Assembly: GCA_963829705.1 (NCBI GenBank)
Contig: CAWHJN010000005.1
Location: 930,001 to 994,000 of the forward strand
Reading direction: 5' to 3'
DNA: 64,000 nucleotides
Origin: CAWHJN01 sp963829705
GTDB taxonomy: Bacteria; Bacteroidota; Rhodothermia; Rhodothermales; BA12
A model generated the notes under the pieces. That model was not told the DNA's origin. It was given only the letters and a program-made list of their open reading frames with translations, and ran no database searches. Positions 42,680 to 54,123 of the stretch are shown one piece after another. Positions within the stretch are counted from its first letter, which is position 1, and the number at the start of each line of letters is the position of its first letter. A program made the translations under genes and the position numbers.

Positions 42680-43457
42680 ACGACGCGCCCTCCAGCATCG
42701 GGCGGACGGCGATGCCGCGCGCTTGCAAATGCGCTTTCGCCTCGGCCACGGTGTAGGTGCGGAAGTGGAAGATGGAAGCCGCCAGGACGGCGTCCGCGCC
42801 GCCGAGCCGGAAGCCGTCGGCGAGGTGGTCGAGCGTGCCCGCGCCGCCCGAGGCGATCACCGGAATGCCGACAGAATCCGTGAGCAGGCGCAGCGCCTCG
42901 AGGTCGTAGCCGTCCTTCGTGCCGTCGCGGTCCATCGACGTGAACAGGATCTCGCCTGCGCCGCGCCGTTCGGCCTCGGCGGCCCACTCGAGCGCGTCGA
43001 GGCCCGTGTTTCGGCGTCCGCCGTGGGTGAACACTTCCCAGCGGTCCTCGCCCGGCACGCGCCGCGCATCGATGGCGACGACGATGCACTGCGCCCCGAA
43101 CGCACTCGCGGCCTCGGCAATGAGGTCGGGCGTGCGGAGCGCGGCGGAGTTGAGCGAGACCTTGTCCGCCCCCGCGTTCAGCATCGCCCGGATGTCGTCT
43201 ACCGACGCGAGGCCACCGCCGACGGTGAGCGGGATGAACACCTGATCGGCGGTGCGGCGCACCACGTCGCGCAGGATGCCGCGCGCCTCGTGGGTGGCCG
43301 TGATGTCGAGAAAGACGAGTTCATCCGCGCCCGCGGCGTCGTAGAACCGCGCCTGCTCGACGGGATCGCCCGCATCGACGAGCCCGACGAAGTTGACGCC
43401 TTTGACGACGCGCCCCGCGTTCACGTCGAGGCAGGGAATGATGCGTCGGGTGGTCAT
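42672..43457 (-). CDS. hisF: Imidazole glycerol phosphate synthase subunit HisF
   Basis: HisF is the cyclase subunit that makes IGP and AICAR from PRFAR using ammonia from HisH. The 261-residue TIM barrel starts MTTRRIIPCLDVNAGRVVKG, with the catalytic Asp in CLDV. The second catalytic Asp is in IVVAIDARRV (about residue 130). Phosphate-binding loops are VGGGLASVDD and ASGGAGTLDHLADGF. It lies 120 bases downstream of hisA; the ATG is preceded by a pyrimidine-rich heptamer array on its own strand. Confidence 0.97.
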   Translation of the reverse strand: MTTRRIIPCLDVNAGRVVKGVNFVGLVDAGDPVEQARFYDAAGADELVFLDITATHEARGILRDVVRRTADQVFIPLTVGGGLASVDDIRAMLNAGADKVSLNSAALRTPDLIAEAASAFGAQCIVVAIDARRVPGEDRWEVFTHGGRRNTGLDALEWAAEAERRGAGEILFTSMDRDGTKDGYDLEALRLLTDSVGIPVIASGGAGTLDHLADGFRLGGADAVLAASIFHFRTYTVAEAKAHLQARGIAVRPMLEGASYA

Positions 43458-43460
43458 GGA

Positions 43461-43516
43461 GAAGGTTGGAAGTCGGAAGTCGGAACGCGGAAGTAGGGAC
43501 TTGGGAGAAGGTCGAA
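43461..43516 (-). repeat. Heptamer array upstream of hisF
   Basis: Six clear plus-strand heptamers at 43468-43509 follow GGAAGTC (two exact, then GGAACGC, GGAAGTA and weaker). Weaker copies lie on each side. In the direction of hisF they read as GACTTCC-type, pyrimidine-rich, ending four bases before the ATG. No inverted arm is clear. Confidence 0.75.
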
Positions 43517-43536
43517 CCTCGAAGTGCGCAGGGCGA

Positions 43537-43573
43537 CGTAGCGGCGCAATTCATTGCGCCCGGTGCCGCTACG
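43537..43573. repeat. Nested GTAGCGGC/GGCGCAAT palindrome
   Basis: The outer arms CGTAGCGGC (43537-43545) and GCCGCTACG (43565-43573) are exact inverted repeats. Within, GGCGCAAT (43543-43550) pairs with ATTGCGCC (43553-43560). It resembles the perfect palindrome at 30366-30393 in design. Confidence 0.7.
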
Positions 43574-43577
43574 GACT

Positions 43578-44387
43578 TCAGCCGCAGTCCTCGTCTCCCG
43601 TGGTAGCCTGCGGTGCCGTGCTGTATTCCGACAGGTTCACGTCCTGCTTGCGGTGCCAGCACCAGAATTGCTGGCAGGGAAAGCGGTTTTCGTAGAGCGC
43701 CTTGCCCACCACCACCGAATCCACGCGGTACTCGGCCAGCGTGCCGAGCGCGAGCAGGTCGCGGTAGCCTCCCACACCGCCCGAAGCCGTCAGGCGGGCC
43801 TTCGTGAGACGCGCGCCAAGGGCGCGGTAGGCGTCGAGGTTGGGGCCTTCGAGTGTGCCGTCGCGGGCGATGTCGGTGTAGATGAACCGGCGGCAGCCGC
43901 GTTTTTCCATGTCGAGCGCCAGGTCGATGGCATCGACGCCCGAGCCTTCGAGCCAGCCCTGTAAGCGTACCTCGCCGTCTTTCGCGTCGATGCCCACGGC
44001 GATGCGCCCGCACCCGTACCGGCCCACGGCCTCCTCGACGAGGTCGGGGTCGCGCACTGCCGCCGTGCCGAGGATCACCCGGTACGCGCCTTCATCGAGC
44101 ACCCGCTCCACATCCTCCATCGTGCGGATGCCGCCGCCGACCTGCACCGGGATGTCGAGCGCGTCGGTGATGCGGCGGATGACGTCGCCGTTGTCGGGGC
44201 TATCCGGCGAGCCGCCGCGCGCGGCGTCGAGGTCGACGACGTGCAGCACTTTGGCGTTCATCACGCGCCAGAGGCGGGCCATCTGCACGGGATCGTCGAA
44301 GTAGACGGTTTCCTGTTCGTACTGCCCCTGGTGCAGCCGCACGCAGCGCTGGCCGCGCAGGTCGATAGCGGGAATGACGAGGATCAT
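43578..44387 (-). CDS. hisA: ProFAR isomerase HisA
   Basis: HisA isomerises ProFAR to PRFAR in histidine synthesis. The ATG at 44387 gives 269 residues: MILVIPAIDLRGQRCVRLHQ holds the first catalytic Asp and GRIAVGIDAKDGEVRLQGW the second. VQVGGGIRTMEDV and TASGGVGGYRDLLAL are phosphate loops. The normal fold ends near VVVGKALYENRFPCQ. About 25 further residues follow, rich in Trp, Cys, Ser and Thr (QFWCWHRKQDV onwards), which is longer than usual and may be a tail or a late frame error. It lies between hisH and hisF. Confidence 0.95.
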   Translation of the reverse strand: MILVIPAIDLRGQRCVRLHQGQYEQETVYFDDPVQMARLWRVMNAKVLHVVDLDAARGGSPDSPDNGDVIRRITDALDIPVQVGGGIRTMEDVERVLDEGAYRVILGTAAVRDPDLVEEAVGRYGCGRIAVGIDAKDGEVRLQGWLEGSGVDAIDLALDMEKRGCRRFIYTDIARDGTLEGPNLDAYRALGARLTKARLTASGGVGGYRDLLALGTLAEYRVDSVVVGKALYENRFPCQQFWCWHRKQDVNLSEYSTAPQATTGDEDCG

Positions 44388-44388
44388 C

Positions 44389-44431
44389 GGAAAGGCGGAA
44401 GTGGGAAGTCGGAACGCGGAAGGAGTTGGAC
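44389..44431 (-). repeat. Heptamer array upstream of hisA
   Basis: Plus-strand heptamers GGAAGTG, GGAAGTC, GGAACGC and GGAAGGA occupy 44397-44424. On the coding strand they form a pyrimidine-rich leader directly before hisA. The words match the array before hisF closely, including the GGAACGC variant, so the two copies are related. Confidence 0.75.
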
Positions 44432-44517
44432 TTCGTAGGGGCGTGTCTGAACAGAGCGAGGGGATCATGGCTGTTCGGGACTCTGCATAGCCCGAGTGTC
44501 TGAAACCCATCGTGCTC

Positions 44518-45174
44518 TCAGAACGTCATCGTGGCGAAGTTGCGGAGCAGGCGCAGGCCCGCGTGCTGGCTTTTCTCCGGATGGAACTGCGCCCCGAACA
44601 CGCGCCCGCGCCCCACGACGGCAGGGAAGTCCTGCCCGTAGTGCGCCGTTGCGAGCACGTCGGTAGGGCGCGCGGGGGCGGCGTGGTAGGAGTGGACGAA
44701 ATAGACGTGCGTGCCCGCATCGAGGCCGTCGAGCAGGGGCGTCGGCGTGGTGGGTGTGAGGGCGCTCCAGCCCATGTGCGGCACCTTGAGGGTGCGCTGT
44801 GTGAGGGTGCCTGAGAGCGGGTCCTCGTCGTCCTCGGTCATACCGTCGGCGAAGCGGATGACCTCGCCTTCGAGAAATCCGAGGCCGTCGTGTGTGCCCA
44901 TCTCGCGGCCCGTCTCGAACAGCATCTGCATCCCGACGCACACGCCGAGCAGCGGTACGCCGTCGGCGACGGCAGCGCGTAACGGCGCTTCGAGGCCGTA
45001 GCCGCGCAGGGTGTCCACGCACGCGCCGAAGGCGCCCACGCCCGGCAGCACCAGGCGCGACGCCCGGCGGATCGCGGCCGTGTCGCGGGTACGCAGCACG
45101 TCCACTCCTACGGCGTGGAACGCCTTTTCGAGCGAGCGCAGGTTGCCGATGCCGTAATCGACGAGCGTGATCAT
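44518..45174 (-). CDS. hisH: Imidazole glycerol phosphate synthase subunit HisH
   Basis: HisH is the glutamine amidotransferase that feeds ammonia to HisF. The ATG at 45174 gives 218 residues: MITLVDYGIGNLRSLEKAF, LVLPGVGAFGACVDTLRG, then the nucleophile Cys in PLLGVCVGMQMLFE. The His-Glu pair is in GAQFHPEKSQHAGLRLLRNF. It is the first his gene of this segment; hisA follows after 130 bases and hisF after that. Confidence 0.96.
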   Translation of the reverse strand: MITLVDYGIGNLRSLEKAFHAVGVDVLRTRDTAAIRRASRLVLPGVGAFGACVDTLRGYGLEAPLRAAVADGVPLLGVCVGMQMLFETGREMGTHDGLGFLEGEVIRFADGMTEDDEDPLSGTLTQRTLKVPHMGWSALTPTTPTPLLDGLDAGTHVYFVHSYHAAPARPTDVLATAHYGQDFPAVVGRGRVFGAQFHPEKSQHAGLRLLRNFATMTF

Positions 45175-45426
45175 GGTGGTGCAGTGCAAAACACGGGCGC
45201 AACGCGGCAGCACAGGGCGGGTTGCGGAGCCCGCTTCAGGTGGGCAGGTCACGTGCCGATCACAGAGGAGAGAAAACTCGGGGCGCGCAGCGGAAAGGGG
45301 CTTATCCCTGCGCGACCCGTTTTGAGGTGCCTATGCGGGCCTCGATAGATGCGGGCGGCTGTGCTCAGGCAGGGCCGCCCGCCTGCGTTTCGCCGCGCTA
45401 TCTTGGCACCCTCCCTCCCGACGCGC

Positions 45427-47099
45427 ATGGAACCTCACCCCGAATCCGTCGCCGAGCGGCTGGCTCGCCTCGAAGCCCGCGTCGCCGAACTCGGCGCCGA
45501 GGTGACGGCGCTGAAAGCCACGCGCTTCGCCGCACCCGTTGCCCCGCCGCCCGCCGCACCCGTGCCGCGCTCTGCTGCGCCGCATGCGCGAAAAAAGAAG
45601 TTCGAGGCCCCCGACCTCGCCAGCGGCGACTGGCTCGCCCGCATCGGCATCGGGCTGCTGCTGCTCGGCGTCGTGTTTCTGCTCAAATACTCCATCGACC
45701 AGGGGTGGATCGGGCCGGGCGTGCGCGTGGCGATGGGGGCCGTGGTGGGCGGCGCGCTCGTGGCGGCGGGGTGGCTCTTGCGCGTGCGGCGCGAGGCGCT
45801 GGCTTCGGTCCTGCAAGGCGGCGGCGTGGCGGCGCTCTACGGCTCGCTCTTCGCCGCCTTCCAGCTTTACGGCCTCCTGAGCTACACGACGGCCTTCGTG
45901 CTGATGATCGTCGTGACGGCGCTGGGCTTCGGGCTGTCCGTGCTCGGGCGCAACGTGGCGCTGTCGGTGGTGGCCGTGCTGGGCGGACTCGGCACGCCGT
46001 TCTTGCTCACCCGCGAACCCGGGACGCTCGTCGGACTGATGACGTACACGCTCGTCGTGCTCGTGGGCGGCAGCGCCGTCTACCTGCGCTTCCGGTGGCG
46101 GGCGCTGCTCGGGGCGATGGCGGTCGGCGGCGCGTTCGTCGTCAGCATCGCGGCGCTGTTCTCGCTGCCCGCGCTCGCCCCGCTTTCCGAGACGCTGGCG
46201 TTCCAGATGGGCGTCGTGGCCGTGTGGGCCGTGGCGACGCTGTTGCCGCTCGTGCCGGGCGAGAAACGCGCGTTCACCTCCACCGAAGGCACCCTCCTCG
46301 TCTTTGCCGCGCTCGGCCTGCTCGTCGGCACGGCGCACGCCTGGAAGATGAGCGACGTCCAGTCGGGCCTTCTGGCGCTCGCGCTGATGCTGGGCTATGC
46401 CGCTGCGTTCTGGCTCGAAAAGCGCGACGAACTCCTCGCCGATGCCCTCCTCGTCGGCGGCGGCGTTGCTGCTGGCGGCGGGCGGCGCGCTGGTGCTCGA
46501 CGATGCCTTCCGGCTCGTCGGCCCCGCGCTCGCCGGGTTCGCCCTCGTGCGGATGCGGCGGGGCCGGTCGGATGCCGTCGCGCTCGTGGCCGCGCTGCTC
46601 TTGTTCAGTACCGCTTTCGTCGCCGGGGCGCTGATGCTCGACACGTCGCCCGGCGCGGCTCCGCTGCGCGACTCTGACACGTACGCGCTACTGCTCGCCA
46701 TCGGGCTGCTGGGTGCGGCGGCGTATTTCGCCGGCAAGCTGCGCGTGCTGCTCGCCGTCACCGCCTACGTACTGTTCCTCGGCTGGCAGGTGTACCTGTT
46801 TCAGCGACGTGCCCGGCGGCGGTGCGTGGGCGTCGGTGGCCTGGGGGGTGACGGGCATCGCGGGCGTCGTGTGGGGGCTACGGGCCGATTTCGTGGCCGT
46901 CCGGCTGTGGGGCTTCGTGACGCTCGTGGCGGCCATCGCCAAGCTGCTTTTGTTCGACCTTCCCGACCTCGGCACGCTCGCCCGGACGCTCCTTTTCCTC
47001 GGTGCGGGCGTCGTGCTGCTGCTCGTGAGCTACTTCGTGCCGAACCTCTTGCGCCGCGCCCCAGACGAAAGCGCCGCGTCTACTCCTTCGGACGGCTGA
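45427..47099 (+). CDS. DUF2339 multi-span membrane protein, two frameshifts
   Basis: A large polytopic membrane protein, about 557 residues when repaired. The N-terminus is a short coiled coil (VAERLARLEARVAELGAEV), then a proline/alanine linker. The family motif DWLARIGIGLLLLGVVFLLK (about residue 60) and WIGPGVRVAMGAVVGGALV follow. At least twelve hydrophobic helices come after, to LLLVSYFVPNLLRR. The frame shifts near 46455-46475 and again near 46800-46806, each consistent with one extra base. The last 20 bases overlap the 3' end of the convergent proC gene. The function is unknown; DUF2339 proteins are thought to be transporters or envelope proteins. Confidence 0.82.
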
Positions 47100-47904
47100 G
47101 TTCGTGGGCGCGCGCCGTGGCGACGGCGACGGCGTTGATGAGCATCGTCCGGAGGCCGTGGGATTCGAGGTCGGCGACGGCGGCGATGGCCGTCCCGCCG
47201 GGCGTCGTCACCTCGTCGCGCAGGATCGCCGGGTGCTTGCCCGTGTCGATGGCGAGCTTGGCGGCCCCGTAGACCGTCTGCGCCGCCAGCTTGTGCGCGA
47301 TAGGGCGGGGGATGCCCTGCTTTACGCCGCCATCCGTGAGCGCCTCGATGATCATGTAGATGTACGCCGGGCCGCTGCCCGAGAGGCCCGTCACGGCGTC
47401 CATCAGGTTTTCCGGCACGACTTCCACCATGCCGACGGCCTCGAACACGCGCCGCGCCAGCGCGAGGTGCTCGGGCGTGGCGTAGCGGCCTGCCGCGAGC
47501 GCCGTAGCCCCCGCATCGACGAGCGCGGGCGTGTTGGGCATCGTCCGCACGACGGCCCGCTCGCCGCCGAAGGCGTCTTCGAGCGAGCGCGTGGTGATGC
47601 CCGCGAGCGTCGTCAGCACGAGGGCGCCGCCGGTGAGCGCGCCTTTGATCTCGTCCACCACGTCCCACACGCCCTGTGGCTTGACGGCCAGCACTACCAC
47701 ATCAGCGTCGCGGACGGCCTCGGCGTTGTCGGTCGTGGTGACGAGGCCGGGAAACTGCGCGGCGAGGTCGTCGAGTAGCGCCTGCGTGCGGCGCGCGGCG
47801 CGGAGGCGCGCGGCGTCGACATCGTCGCCCTTGAGCAGCCCGCCGATGATGGCGCGGCCCATGTTGCCCGCCCCGATGACGGCGAAGGTGAGGTTGGTGA
47901 GCAT
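47080..47904 (-). CDS. proC: Pyrroline-5-carboxylate reductase
   Basis: ProC makes the last step of proline synthesis with NAD(P)H. The 274-residue protein has the Rossmann loop FAVIGAGNMGRAIIGGLLKG at the N-terminus. VVVLAVKPQGVWDVV, the substrate region VRTMPNTPALVDAGATALAA and the C-terminal signature SGSGPAYIYMIIEALTDGGV follow, then EVTTPGGTAIAAVADLE. The start is the ATG at 47904. It is divergent from the hybrid kinase gene; an 8-bp inverted repeat AGTCAGAT lies just upstream. Confidence 0.96.
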   Translation of the reverse strand: MLTNLTFAVIGAGNMGRAIIGGLLKGDDVDAARLRAARRTQALLDDLAAQFPGLVTTTDNAEAVRDADVVVLAVKPQGVWDVVDEIKGALTGGALVLTTLAGITTRSLEDAFGGERAVVRTMPNTPALVDAGATALAAGRYATPEHLALARRVFEAVGMVEVVPENLMDAVTGLSGSGPAYIYMIIEALTDGGVKQGIPRPIAHKLAAQTVYGAAKLAIDTGKHPAILRDEVTTPGGTAIAAVADLESHGLRTMLINAVAVATARAHELSRPKE

Positions 47905-47908
47905 GATC

Positions 47909-47948
47909 AGTCAGATGAAGACGCGCAAAGTACGGTGAAGATCTGACT
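47909..47948. promoter_or_regulatory. Inverted repeat in the proC/hybrid kinase divergent gap
   Basis: AGTCAGAT (47909-47916) and ATCTGACT (47941-47948) are exact inverted repeats 24 bases apart. The site begins five bases upstream of the proC start. It could be an operator or a 5'-leader stem. The evidence is symmetry only. Confidence 0.35.
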
Positions 47949-48036
47949 CAGGACGGCACAGGTCTTGATGGACGATGGCTTGCCTCTTCAGTTTGGCGCG
48001 GGTGCCGCCGATGCTGGAAGAGATTTCCCCCTTCGG

Positions 48037-52013
<3,977 letters not shown>

Positions 52014-52071
52014 CGGGCCGAGCAGGCTGCGTCCATCCGGTGTAGAATGGCGATCGCCTGTATCCCGGTTT

Positions 52072-52107
52072 CTTCACCCTCTCCCGCCGAGAGAGGGCCG
52101 GGGTGAG
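52072..52107. terminator. Hairpin between the hybrid kinase and methyltransferase genes
   Basis: CCCTCTC (52077-52083) pairs with GAGAGGG (52091-52097). Outer CTTCACC/GGTGAG halves extend the stem across a CCGG bulge. It lies between two convergent genes. Similar CCCTCTCCC/GGGTGAGGG hairpins are frequent intergenic repeats in many bacteria. Confidence 0.55.
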
Positions 52108-52150
52108 GGGGCGGCTGCGTGCACGAAGTACGAATACGCTGGGTCGGGGA

Positions 52151-52891
52151 TCACGCACCGGGAAGCCGGGTGCCGGTGGCGAGGTAAAGCCCGCCGAAGA
52201 GGCGCTCCTCGTAGTCTACCTCGCGCAGGTGCTCCTGCACGGACTGCCACGGCGCGAACGCCTCGTAGGCCCGCGACACGCCGAAGGGCCGGTTGACGGC
52301 CTCGCCGAGTCGCAGGAGCCAGTCGGGCCACCCTTCGGGCGAGCGCAACCCGCCGATGGCCATCCGCCCGCCGGGCCGCAGCGCGGCAGCGGCGCGTTCG
52401 ACGACGCCCTCGTAACCGGGTACCATCTCGAGCGCGTACGTGGACACGATGCCATCGACGCGCTCGGGAAACGCGAACGTTCGCACATCGCTCTCCACGA
52501 GCATCACGTTGGGCCAACGGCGTACCCGCCTGCGCGCCCGCGTCAGCATCCCCGGCGAGAGATCAACGCCGACGACGCGGCCCGCAGGCCCGACGGCGTG
52601 GGCGAGCAGCGGCAGGTTAGCCCCTGTTCCACAGCCCAGGTCGATGGCCGTGTCGCCCGGCGTCAGGCGCAGCGCCTCGACGGCGCGGCGGTGAAACCGC
52701 CCGGCCCCGAGGAGGCCGTACGTCCCTGCGACGAGGTCGTAGAAGGGCGCGAGGCGGTCGTAGAGGTGCCGGGTATCTTTTGCCGAGAGCAGGCTGCCGG
52801 GAGCAGGCGGGTCCGCGCGCCGGACCGCCCGCAGCGTCGCCGCGGCGATCACGGCAGAGGCGGTCAGGAGCAGAGCAGTGCGTGGTTTCAT
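52151..52891 (-). CDS. Class I SAM-dependent methyltransferase (UbiE-like)
   Basis: A 246-residue methyltransferase with an N-terminal hydrophobic segment (TALLLTASAVIAAATLRA), possibly a membrane anchor. The SAM-binding motif I is AIDLGCGTGANLPLLAHAVG (about residue 82). Motif II is VVGVDLSPGMLTRARRRV, and motif III is AALRPGGRMAIGGL. HLYDRLAPFYDLVAGTYGLL upstream of motif I is typical of UbiE/COQ5-like enzymes. The substrate is unknown. It is the last gene of the metal-efflux segment, 34 bases after the adaptor gene. Confidence 0.83.
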   Translation of the reverse strand: MKPRTALLLTASAVIAAATLRAVRRADPPAPGSLLSAKDTRHLYDRLAPFYDLVAGTYGLLGAGRFHRRAVEALRLTPGDTAIDLGCGTGANLPLLAHAVGPAGRVVGVDLSPGMLTRARRRVRRWPNVMLVESDVRTFAFPERVDGIVSTYALEMVPGYEGVVERAAAALRPGGRMAIGGLRSPEGWPDWLLRLGEAVNRPFGVSRAYEAFAPWQSVQEHLREVDYEERLFGGLYLATGTRLPGA

Positions 52892-52925
52892 CGTGGGAGA
52901 AAGGAGAGAAGAGAAAGGATCGGGG

Positions 52926-54095
52926 TCAGTGGTCGTGCTCGGCCAGATCGCCCTTCTGCCGCTGGCTGCGAAGGTAGAACACGCCCACCACGACGACGTG
53001 CGCGCCCGGCTCTACGCCCGACACGATCTCGATGCCGTCCGCCGTCTCGCTGCCGAGCGCCACGGGTACACGCCGGAACGCGCCCGGCTCTCCCTCGACG
53101 GCGACGTACACGAACGCCTCGCCGCCCGCGCGCTCGATGGCGGCAGTCGGCACAACGAGGGCCTCGCGGGCGGTGTCTGTCTCGAAACGCACCGTCACGA
53201 ACGTTTCCGGGCGGAGCGATGCCGCCGCGAGTTCGACGCGCACGGGCACCGTCCGGCTCTCCACCGACACCACCGGTGCGACCGACACCACGCGGCCCGC
53301 GTGCCGGGTGCCGTCGCGCAGCACGACGGCCACGGGTTGCCCCGCGTGGATCGCGGCGGCGCGCTCGGAGGGCACCTGCGCCTCGACGAGATTCGACCCC
53401 GACGCCGACACCTCGAACAGGTCGCGGCTTGGCTCGACATAGTCGCCCAGTTGCACCTCGCGGCGCGTGACGGTGCCCCCGATGGGCGTGCGGACGGTGA
53501 AACGGGCGCTCTGTGGGCCGTCACCCGCGACGGCGTGGGGGTCGATACCGAGGGCGGCGAGCTTGGTGGTGGCGGCACCAACGGATGCCTGCGCGCTGCG
53601 GTAGGCGGCGCGCGCGCCTTCGAGTTCGCGCTCGGGCGTGAGATGCTCGGCGGCGAGTTGCTGCTGCCGTTCGAGGGCGGCGTGGGACTGGTCGAGCCGC
53701 GCACGCGCCTCGATCAGGTCGGCCTTGAGTTCGGCCACCGCGAAGCTCTCGATTTCGGCCAGCGGCCCGCCGCGCCGGACGCCCGCACCCTCGCCCGCGA
53801 ACAGGCGGACGACGCGCCCGGGCAACAGCGTGCCGATGTGGGCGGTGCCCGTAAGGCCCGGCACCGCCCGCCCCGGCGTGCCGAACGCGCCGCGCAGTGT
53901 GGTGCGGGCCACCGGGGTCGTCTCGATGCCCGCCAGTGCCAGCGCGGCTTCCTCGAAGCGTACTTCGCCCGCCTCGCCCTCGTCGTGTGCATCGTCCGCG
54001 TGCGCGTCGTTCGGGATTTCGTCTCTGCCGCAGCCGGTGGCGAGCAGAAGCAGCAGAGAGAACAGTAGGCGGAGGGTGTTGAGATAGGTGTTCAT
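52926..54095 (-). CDS. CusB/CzcB-like periplasmic adaptor lipoprotein
   Basis: The membrane-fusion subunit of a heavy-metal RND efflux system. The ATG at 54095 gives 389 residues with a lipobox LLLLLATGC. A His/Asp-rich segment (NDAHADDAHDEGE, residues 27-39) could bind metal. The barrel-sandwich hybrid is split by a helical hairpin (AELKADLIEARARLDQSHAA, then LERQQQLAAEH). VRTPIGGTVTRREVQLGDYV and the beta-barrel follow, ending EHDH. It is 28 bases downstream of the pump gene. The frame happens to stay open into the pump gene's frame, but that is not a fusion. Confidence 0.88.
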   Translation of the reverse strand: MNTYLNTLRLLFSLLLLLATGCGRDEIPNDAHADDAHDEGEAGEVRFEEAALALAGIETTPVARTTLRGAFGTPGRAVPGLTGTAHIGTLLPGRVVRLFAGEGAGVRRGGPLAEIESFAVAELKADLIEARARLDQSHAALERQQQLAAEHLTPERELEGARAAYRSAQASVGAATTKLAALGIDPHAVAGDGPQSARFTVRTPIGGTVTRREVQLGDYVEPSRDLFEVSASGSNLVEAQVPSERAAAIHAGQPVAVVLRDGTRHAGRVVSVAPVVSVESRTVPVRVELAAASLRPETFVTVRFETDTAREALVVPTAAIERAGGEAFVYVAVEGEPGAFRRVPVALGSETADGIEIVSGVEPGAHVVVVGVFYLRSQRQKGDLAEHDH

Positions 54096-54123
54096 GTCAG
54101 CAAAAAGTCTGTAAGAGGAGGCG

